Part shown: piece by piece, positions 7,842 to 12,640 of the stretch
How positions within the stretch are numbered: the first letter of the stretch is position 1
Layout of the letters: each line of letters starts with the position of its first letter
NCBI GenBank assembly: GCA_964558295.1
Contig: CAZLDQ010000170.1
Location: 1 to 12,640 of the forward strand
Origin: JBDKTH01 sp964558295
GTDB taxonomy: Bacteria; Planctomycetota; Planctomycetia; Pirellulales; Thermoguttaceae
Reading direction: 5' to 3'
Length of the DNA stretch: 12,640 nt
Position numbers and translations under genes: made by a program
Notes under the pieces: model-generated
What the model was told of the DNA's origin: nothing
Database searches by the model: none
The model's input: the letters and a program-made list of their open reading frames with translations, nothing else

Positions 7842-8728
7842 AGGGCGTGGGCCAGCAACTCGTCGAACTTCTCCCGCTCCTGGATCAGCGAAGCCAGACG
7901 GTCGGGCGGGTTGCTGCTGGCTTCCAGCAACAGCCAGCCCTGGTAGTTCGCCTGGACGAATAGGCGGATCAGTTCCTGCCAGGGATAGTCGGCGACGGTC
8001 AGTTGGCGGACGTGGGCCGTATGGCCGAAACGGTTCTTCACCAGGTTGAAGTTGTACGCCAACCCGCCGCCCTTCAGGTCGTTGGCATTGGAATTCCAAC
8101 AGACACGTGCGTTGGGATGCGTGGCCACGTCCATGATCTGCTTCATGATCGGCAAGAGCGAGCAGGAGCCATGCACCTCCAAGCGGAGTTCCTGGCCATA
8201 GTCGGCCCCAAACGCGGCCACCTCATTGAGGGCCGTGCCGATCTGTTCGATCGTCTTTTCCGGAGCCACGTTCTTCACCAGATCGTTCGGTTTCACCTTC
8301 ACCCCGCTGCCTCCCACGTCGTGGCTCAATTTGATGAACGCCTTCGTGGTTTCGATGTTCTTCTTGAGGACGTCGGGGTCCGGATAGTGATAGGCCTCGT
8401 TGGTCCCCAGCCCGACCAACGTAATCGGGCTGTCCTGGAATCGCTTTTTGACTTCCTGGCGCTGGGCGGCACTCAAACTGGGTTCCACCCCATGCGCATG
8501 CGTCGTTCGCAATTCCACACCGTAGACCTTGGCCGTCTGGCAATTGCGAATCAAGGTAGGGAGGTCCCAGTCCTTCCCCCACTGATAGGTCACCAATCCA
8601 AACGCGAGTTTGGCTTTCGACGGGGCCGCCCCCCAGACCAGTCGCTCGGCCAATGAGCCGGCGGCCAGGGCAGTGGGCGCCAATTGGATCGCTTGGGTGA
8701 GAAACCGACGGCGGGTGAGGTAGGACAT
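7838..8728 (-). CDS. Tat-exported sugar phosphate isomerase/epimerase-like TIM-barrel protein
   Basis: From the ATG at 8728 the product is 296 residues. It opens with MSYLTRRRFLTQ, a textbook twin-arginine motif (TRRRFL at 5-10). An alanine-rich hydrophobic stretch follows, ending near WGAAPS at about 32-37, so export by Tat is expected. The mature part resembles the AP-endonuclease-2/xylose-isomerase-like TIM barrel family: strand-end acids and histidines lie in VELRTTHAHGVE (E72, H77, H79), LRLEVHGS and LLLEAS, the usual metal-binding places. Members isomerise or epimerise sugars, often with a divalent metal; the substrate here is unknown. Planctomycetes encode many such exported paralogues. 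An AGGA site at 8737-8740 supports this start; ATG 8737 is a close alternative, and starts further upstream would bury the Tat motif. Confidence 0.88.
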   Translation of the reverse strand: MSYLTRRRFLTQAIQLAPTALAAGSLAERLVWGAAPSKAKLAFGLVTYQWGKDWDLPTLIRNCQTAKVYGVELRTTHAHGVEPSLSAAQRQEVKKRFQDSPITLVGLGTNEAYHYPDPDVLKKNIETTKAFIKLSHDVGGSGVKVKPNDLVKNVAPEKTIEQIGTALNEVAAFGADYGQELRLEVHGSCSLLPIMKQIMDVATHPNARVCWNSNANDLKGGGLAYNFNLVKNRFGHTAHVRQLTVADYPWQELIRLFVQANYQGWLLLEASSNPPDRLASLIQEREKFDELLAHAL

Positions 8729-9113
8729 GGAAGTCATCCTTTTGCGGAAAGAAGGAACACATTGCGTCGACCCATCGGGAACGGCAAGGGTTATTCTGGC
8801 TCCGGGCCGGGGAGAACGCAACCTACCCCTCGTCAGCGACCGATTGTGGCGGATATGCCAATCCAACCCAAAAGACCGCCCATGCCATCGGGGAAACCCC
8901 CATTCTCCCTCCAGCCCCAGGAATTTTTCTCCGGCCGAATCGACATGTACCGAATCAGCAAGCTAGGGTTTGAGGTGCGTTCTTCTGGGGGAAGAGCCAT
9001 TCATCTTTTGCAGTCTCGCCGTCGCTGGGTGAACGGCGACCTTGCACAATTTCAGCGAACGGATAGCCCCGGGGAGCAATCCTCCCCACGGCGATTCGTG
9101 TCAGTAGGTTCCT
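8729..9113. other. Divergent intergenic region between isomerase and second hybrid kinase
   Basis: No gene is supported here. Both flanking genes read outwards, so both promoters should lie inside, but I see no clear consensus. The isomerase ribosome site is TCCT on the plus strand at 8737-8740 (AGGA on the coding strand), eight bases from its ATG. On the kinase side a six-pair hairpin at 9071-9087 (GGGGAG/CTCCCC, five-base loop) sits 26 bases before the start codon. Confidence 0.45.
9071..9087 (+). promoter_or_regulatory. Hairpin in the leader of the second hybrid kinase
   Basis: GGGGAG (9071-9076) and CTCCCC (9082-9087) pair perfectly around a five-base loop. The hairpin ends 26 bases before the ATG at 9114, just ahead of the AGG ribosome site at 9106-9108. 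It could tune translation or mRNA stability, but no function is shown. Confidence 0.3.
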
Positions 9114-10769
9114 ATGAGGTTAAAGGGGAAATTCGTCGTTGCGATCCTTGGAGTCGTGGGCGGCCTCGGGGGATTAGCGTTTGTCGCCTGGGCTTGTCTC
9201 CAGCAGGCCGCCGGCCTGCGCGAAGGGAATTTGTGGGATCTGACGGGCGTCTTGGCCCTGGGCATTGGGGGGCTGGCCCGGGTGCTGCCGTGGCTCATCG
9301 ACGAGCTGTTCCTGGACCGGCTGCGACTGCTTTCCGCTTCGCTGCGCAAGGTGGCCGACGGCGACGCGTCCCCCGAATCGATCGTTGTTACCGGCAACGA
9401 TGAACTGACCGCATTGGCGGCGACCGCCGCGAATTTGATCGGCGACCTGACCCGCCGCGAAGGCCAACTGCGTGCCGCGCTCCAGGCGGCCGAAGCCGCC
9501 TGCCGGCTCAAGAGCCAGTTCGTGGCCAACATCAGTCACGAAATCCGCACGCCGATGACCGCAATCCTTGGCTTCGTCGACCTGATCACCTCGAACATTG
9601 ACAGGTGCCCCTACAGTTCGAACGACGACCCGTGCCCACAACAAGCCAAGAGTCTCGAATACGCGCAGACCATCGAACGAAACGGCAACTATCTCCTGCA
9701 GATCCTCAACGATGTGCTCGATCTCTCCAAGATCGAGGCGGGCAAGTGCGACCTGGAACACTTGCACTGCCATGTCGCGGAGTTGCTCAACGATGTCCGG
9801 AGCCTGGTGGAAATCAAGTGCCGTGAAAAGGGGCTCGCCTTCAGCATCGAGTGTGGCACGCCCATCCCCGAAACGATCTGCACCGATCCGTTCCGCTTGC
9901 GGCAAATCCTCCTCAACCTCTTGAGCAATGCCGTGAAGTTCACCGAACGGGGAAGCGTCCGCCTCGTGGTGCGCTATCCGGCCGAACCGGGGCAAGACGT
10001 GATCGCATTCGACGTGATCGACACGGGGATTGGAATCACTGCAACGCAGATGACTCGCCTCTTTCAGCCGTTTGGTCAGGGCGACAGCACGACCACCCGC
10101 AAGTTCGGCGGGACCGGCCTGGGGTTGACGATCAGCAAGCGTCTGGCGATGATGCTCGGCGGAGACCTGACCGTGGCCAGCCAACCGGGCCAGGGAAGCC
10201 TCTTCCGCGTCACGGTGGCCACCGGCTGCGTGGAAGGCGTGCGACTGACCCGCCAGGCCGAACCGCTTCTCCCGTCCCCTCTTCCAGACACCGTGCCCCA
10301 AGCCCCCGCCGTGACGCTGACCGGCTGCCGGGTCCTGCTGGCCGAAGACGGCCCCGACACTCAACGGTTGATTTCCTGCCTCCTTACCAAAGCGGGGGCA
10401 GAATTGGTGGTCGTCGAGAATGGCCGTCAGGCGCTGGAAACGGCGCTGCAGGCCGAACAACAAAGCCGTCCGTTCGATGTCGTTCTGATGGACATGCAAA
10501 TGCCGGTGCTAAGCGGCTACGAAGCCGCCCGGACCCTTCGGCTCCAAGGCTATACCCGGCCGATCATCGCGCTGACGGCACACGCCCTGGCCGGCGACCG
10601 CGACAAATGCCTCGCGGCGGGGTGCAATGAGTATGTCGCCAAGCCGATCGACAAACGACAGCTCCTTCAGACAATTGCCCAATGGGGAACGCCGCGCGAC
10701 ACCACGCCTCTCCACCCAGCCCACCTGCTTGTGGAACCATCTCGCGCCGTTGCCGAATCGGGGGAATGA
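9114..10769 (+). CDS. Membrane hybrid histidine kinase with cysteine-bearing HisKA insertion
   Basis: This 551-residue hybrid kinase has two membrane helices (about 7-28 and 44-61), a HAMP-like region (about 62-120) and no PAS domain. HisKA carries H142 in FVANISHEIRTPM. HATPase_c carries N272 (NLLSNAVKFT), D303 (DTGIGI) and a GGTGLGLTIS box. The C-terminal receiver (about 404-525) has D460 in VVLMDMQMPV and a KPIDK turn. Compared with the kinase at 5325, the loop between the HisKA helices is 13 residues longer and carries CPYSSNDDPCP (C165, C174), two cysteines eight residues apart. Similar insertions are, as far as I recall, frequent in planctomycete kinases; metal or redox sensing is speculation. 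AGG at 9106-9108 supports the start. No HPt or regulator partner is adjacent. Confidence 0.93.
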   Translation: MRLKGKFVVAILGVVGGLGGLAFVAWACLQQAAGLREGNLWDLTGVLALGIGGLARVLPWLIDELFLDRLRLLSASLRKVADGDASPESIVVTGNDELTALAATAANLIGDLTRREGQLRAALQAAEAACRLKSQFVANISHEIRTPMTAILGFVDLITSNIDRCPYSSNDDPCPQQAKSLEYAQTIERNGNYLLQILNDVLDLSKIEAGKCDLEHLHCHVAELLNDVRSLVEIKCREKGLAFSIECGTPIPETICTDPFRLRQILLNLLSNAVKFTERGSVRLVVRYPAEPGQDVIAFDVIDTGIGITATQMTRLFQPFGQGDSTTTRKFGGTGLGLTISKRLAMMLGGDLTVASQPGQGSLFRVTVATGCVEGVRLTRQAEPLLPSPLPDTVPQAPAVTLTGCRVLLAEDGPDTQRLISCLLTKAGAELVVVENGRQALETALQAEQQSRPFDVVLMDMQMPVLSGYEAARTLRLQGYTRPIIALTAHALAGDRDKCLAAGCNEYVAKPIDKRQLLQTIAQWGTPRDTTPLHPAHLLVEPSRAVAESGE

Positions 10770-10825
10770 CGGAACGTCTGCGCGGCCGCCCTCCCCTGGG
10801 TCGCAGAGTCAACGGCCCGGGCAAG

Positions 10826-11113
10826 CTAGCAGACTTCGATTTCGTTGCTCAGCGAATGGTCGCCGGGAAAGGCCATGGCCGCATGTTGGGCTTGTTGCTT
10901 GGTGTAATAGGTCGTGCACCGTCCGGTGAGTGTGACCCCTTGGCGATTCACCGAGACCCGGAGATTCCGCACCCGCCCGCCCGTCTCCCGCCAGACGGCC
11001 CGCTCGATGGAAGCCGCCAGGCGTTCGGCTTCGGCAAGGGTTTCAGGCAGCGGATGTTCGGAGTGGCGGTTGTTTCGTGCGGCGTGATTGACTCTCGAGG
11101 ACCGATTACTCAT
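10826..11113 (-). CDS. Small BON-domain protein (distal copy)
   Basis: From ATG 11113 the product is 95 residues: a polar N-terminus of about 20 residues, then one BON domain (about 30-95). The domain shows the family pattern of an N-terminal helix (AERLAASIERAV), a strand with conserved glycine (LRVSVNRQGVTLTGRCTTYY), a second helix (TKQQAQHAA) and a final strand (NEIEVC). BON domains are associated with phospholipid or envelope binding, usually in exported proteins; this one lacks a signal peptide. The start is set by a strong GGAGGGAG at 11116-11123. An upstream TTG at 11182 would add 23 residues with no better site. It lies 109 bp after the related gene at 11223 and is probably co-transcribed with it. 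Confidence 0.8.
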   Translation of the reverse strand: MSNRSSRVNHAARNNRHSEHPLPETLAEAERLAASIERAVWRETGGRVRNLRVSVNRQGVTLTGRCTTYYTKQQAQHAAMAFPGDHSLSNEIEVC

Positions 11114-11115
11114 GG

Positions 11116-11123
11116 CTCCCTCC
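11116..11123 (-). promoter_or_regulatory. Strong ribosome binding site of the distal BON gene
   Basis: The coding strand reads GGAGGGAG directly before CC-ATG at 11113, the best Shine-Dalgarno in the window. It places the start well inside the longest open frame. Confidence 0.7.
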
Positions 11124-11222
11124 ACGTGCGGCATCAGCAGGTTCCGGCCATGCCGCAAAGACCGAAGCACGTCTCCCGACAACTTCCCTGCCTTCTGATA
11201 TGGTCAGCGACCCGCGCCCTGT

Positions 11223-11456
11223 TCAACGGACGTGAATCGAATTGACTAGCTCGACTTCCAGCTCGTCGCACTCTTTACACACCGCACGAACGACCTCTTG
11301 AGCCAGTTGCTTGTAGTAGAAGCTCGAGACGACGCCGGAGAGCAGCAGATTTCCCTGTTGCTGTTGGACCTGCAGGTCGCGGAGCTCGAAAATCGGGCTG
11401 TTCGCCAGTGCCTGTTGTGCTCGCGGTTGGACCTGTCTTGCCGACGCGTGAGCCAT
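11223..11456 (-). CDS. Small BON-domain protein (proximal copy)
   Basis: This 77-residue protein is nearly all one BON domain: a helix (RAQQALANSP), a strand pair with GNLLLSGVVSSFYYKQLAQE, and a last strand LEVELVNSIHV. FYYKQLAQE parallels YYTKQQAQH of the neighbouring BON protein, so the two are paralogues. There is no signal peptide or membrane segment, which is unusual since most BON proteins are exported; partner binding within the cytoplasm is a guess. AAGGA five bases before the ATG supports the start. A run of five Q around residues 28-35 breaks the domain's first loop. It is the first gene of a probable two-gene unit with the BON gene at 10826. Confidence 0.8.
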   Translation of the reverse strand: MAHASARQVQPRAQQALANSPIFELRDLQVQQQQGNLLLSGVVSSFYYKQLAQEVVRAVCKECDELEVELVNSIHVR

Positions 11457-11804
11457 TGGCGTCCTTATGTTTTCTTCCCTGGAGTGCCCATTGTCTTCCT
11501 TGGAATGGCTATCGTTTGTCGTCCAGCGAGCAAGACGACCGCGCTTGCGAGTGGAGAATCAGAGGAGATCGTCGGCGGCCCCAATCCCTGGTGTGTCACG
11601 CGAAGGAGCAGCCGCCATCAACGATCCATTGCGCCACTTGGTCACGATCCTCCACCAAGTCGCCTGATGCGCCGTGCCGCCACCAAAAACGACAGCCAAA
11701 CAGCTCCCAGTGTATCGCTAGAAGGACAAACGCGTCAACCCCCTCCCTTCCCCCAGCGCGACGGTCAGCAGGAAGGGCGGAGGTGACTGCAATGCTAGCA
11801 GACT
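11457..11804. other. Intergenic region between cysC and the BON genes
   Basis: Both flanking genes are on the minus strand, so this holds the end of the cysC transcript and probably the BON promoter. Plus-strand open frames crossing it translate into serine/arginine/proline-rich low-complexity sequence and are not called. I see no hairpin followed by a T-run and no convincing promoter hexamers. Confidence 0.4.
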
Positions 11805-12467
11805 TCAGCGGTCCAGCTTGCCCTGGGCCTTCAAGTAGACGAGGACTTCGTCGGCCAACGCTTCGGCCGATTTGCGGGCCCCGTCGAGAACCAACTCGGG
11901 CTCCCGCGGCGCTTCGTAGGGATCGTCGATTCCCGTAAATCCCTTCAGTTCGCCCGCCCGCGCCTTCTTGTAGAGCCCTTTGGGATCGCGCTGCTCACAT
12001 AGTTCCAACGGGGTGTCCACAAAGACCTCGATAAAGTCTCCCTTGGGCATGGAAGCGCGGACCCGGGCACGATCTACCCGATAGGGACTGATGAACGCCG
12101 TAATCGCAATGACCCCGGCTTCGGCAAACAATTTGGCCACGGTGCCGATACGGCGGATGTTCTCTTCGCGATCCTGGGCCGAAAAGCCAAGCCCGAACCG
12201 CTTGGCAAACTCCTCCCCATGCACCGGACGCAACATGGCCGGACTGGCATTCAACCCATGACGGATATTGTCCCCATCGAGCACGAAACTGTGCTTGCCC
12301 ATCGAATAAAGCTTGTGATCGACCAGATTGGCGATTGTACTCTTGCCGCACGCACTCAATCCGGTAAACCAAACCACGCAACCCTTATTATTATGCAAGG
12401 CTTCCCGCTCCTCACGAGAAACCGCATGGGCATGCCAATGCACTTGCACCTGGGGGTCATCAGTCAT
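11805..12467 (-). CDS. cysC: Adenylylsulfate (APS) kinase
   Basis: CysC phosphorylates adenosine 5'-phosphosulfate with ATP to give PAPS, the donor for sulfate reduction and sulfotransferases. The 220-residue protein has the P-loop GLSACGKST (36-44), DGDNIRHGL (64-72), the QDREENIRRIG segment (98-108) and FISPYR (125-130), all APS kinase signatures. Two features stand out. The P-loop has Ala-Cys where Gly with Ala or Ser is usual. About 18 extra residues (around 74-92) separate DGDNIRHGLN from GLGFS, where most CysC proteins run straight on. ATG 12467 with AGGAG at 12478-12482 is preferred; the open frame extends 43 residues further into the repeat-bearing upstream region, and that part is probably not coding. 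No cysD, cysN or cysH adjoins it, so whether it feeds assimilation or sulfation is open. Confidence 0.93.
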   Translation of the reverse strand: MTDDPQVQVHWHAHAVSREEREALHNNKGCVVWFTGLSACGKSTIANLVDHKLYSMGKHSFVLDGDNIRHGLNASPAMLRPVHGEEFAKRFGLGFSAQDREENIRRIGTVAKLFAEAGVIAITAFISPYRVDRARVRASMPKGDFIEVFVDTPLELCEQRDPKGLYKKARAGELKGFTGIDDPYEAPREPELVLDGARKSAEALADEVLVYLKAQGKLDR

Positions 12468-12477
12468 GACAAGGACT

Positions 12478-12482
12478 CTCCT
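12478..12482 (-). promoter_or_regulatory. Ribosome binding site of cysC
   Basis: The coding strand reads AGGAG ten bases before ATG 12467. It supports this start over the longer open frame beginning at 12596. Confidence 0.6.
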
Positions 12483-12490
12483 GCAACGAA

Positions 12491-12520
12491 TTAATAGCAA
12501 CCGGTTGTGGCAATAAGCAA
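12491..12520 (-). promoter_or_regulatory. Weak candidate promoter of cysC
   Basis: On the coding strand TTGCTT (12515-12520) and TATTAA (12491-12496) are 18 bases apart, a poor sigma-70 match (three and four of six positions). They fall in the one AT-rich patch upstream of the gene and just before its ribosome site. Confidence 0.28.
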
Positions 12521-12588
12521 ACCATGCATGATATGCTCGAAGGGGCCCCGACCGCAACAGGGGTTGCCAAAACCACTGGCCCCACGCC

Positions 12589-12608
12589 GGGTGCACGTCA
12601 GCTATTGC
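12589..12608 (-). repeat. Right arm of a long-range inverted repeat
   Basis: This is the reverse complement of 31-50 with one mismatch. It lies upstream of cysC, next to a small hairpin (GCAAC/GTTGC, 12554-12567) and a G-rich tract. The long open frame of cysC runs through it, which argues that frame is not translated this far upstream. Confidence 0.6.
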
Positions 12609-12614
12609 ATTTTA

Positions 12615-12640
12615 GGGCGGGGGAGATGGGGGGATTGGGG
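12615..12640 (+). other. Potential G-quadruplex tract
   Basis: Four G-runs of 3, 5, 6 and 4 bases are separated by loops of 1, 4 and 3 bases, which meets the usual intramolecular quadruplex pattern. It lies on the strand opposite cysC, about 150 bases before its start, and is cut by the window end. Confidence 0.5.

Noticed and set aside
8729..8866. Upstream extension of the isomerase to 8866
   Set aside because: It would put the twin-arginine motif over 50 residues from the N-terminus, and the AGGA at 8737-8740 points to the ATG at 8728.
10825..11806. 13-base direct repeat GCTAGCAGACTTC at 10825-10837 and 11794-11806, each at the stop of a minus-strand gene
   Set aside because: About one 13-base match is expected by chance in a window of this length, and the flanks do not match.
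12468..12596. N-terminal extension of CysC by 43 residues
   Set aside because: It crosses the interspersed repeat, has no homology to CysC, and the ATG at 12467 has a proper AGGAG site.

Overview
The window is about 60% GC and carries accessory signalling and metabolic genes from a free-living bacterium, most likely a planctomycete (Pirellulales or Thermogutta-like). That placement is inferred from the combination of genes, not from a marker gene: a Tat-signal TIM-barrel sugar isomerase, a short class-I release-factor-like protein, two single-BON-domain proteins, PAS-rich hybrid kinases, and an APS kinase with extra residues near its substrate site. No rRNA, tRNA, transposase, integrase or CRISPR array is visible.

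Layout, left to right. 1-301 is non-coding leader and holds one arm of a long-range inverted repeat. 302-2353 (+) is a three-PAS, FixL/DctB-like histidine kinase, overlapping by 11 bp a FixJ/NarL-type response regulator (2343-3023, +): a two-gene two-component operon. 3024-3427 is a convergent intergenic region with four closely spaced hairpins. 3428-3940, 4048-4566 and 4721-4951 (all -) encode a GGQ release-factor-like protein, a probable lipoprotein with one EF-hand loop, and an unrecognised 76-residue protein. 5325-7841 (+) is a membrane-anchored three-PAS hybrid kinase. It shares its stop tetranucleotide with the convergent Tat-exported sugar phosphate isomerase-like gene (7838-8728, -). 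9114-10769 (+) is a second, shorter membrane hybrid kinase with a cysteine-bearing insertion in its dimerisation domain. 10826-11113 and 11223-11456 (-) are two small BON proteins. 11805-12467 (-) is CysC, and beyond it lie the other repeat arm and a G-quadruplex-type tract.

Functionally, three sensor kinases and one DNA-binding regulator dominate. The first kinase has an obvious partner. The two hybrid kinases are paralogues ending in very similar receiver domains, with no HPt protein or output regulator nearby, so their phosphorelay partners must be elsewhere. CysC makes PAPS for sulfate reduction or sulfation but has no cysD/cysN or cysH neighbour here. I see no evidence of a wholly new multi-gene system. 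The least explained items are the hairpin cluster at 3270-3406, the inverted repeat at the two ends of the window, the kinase cysteine insertion and the small orphan proteins.
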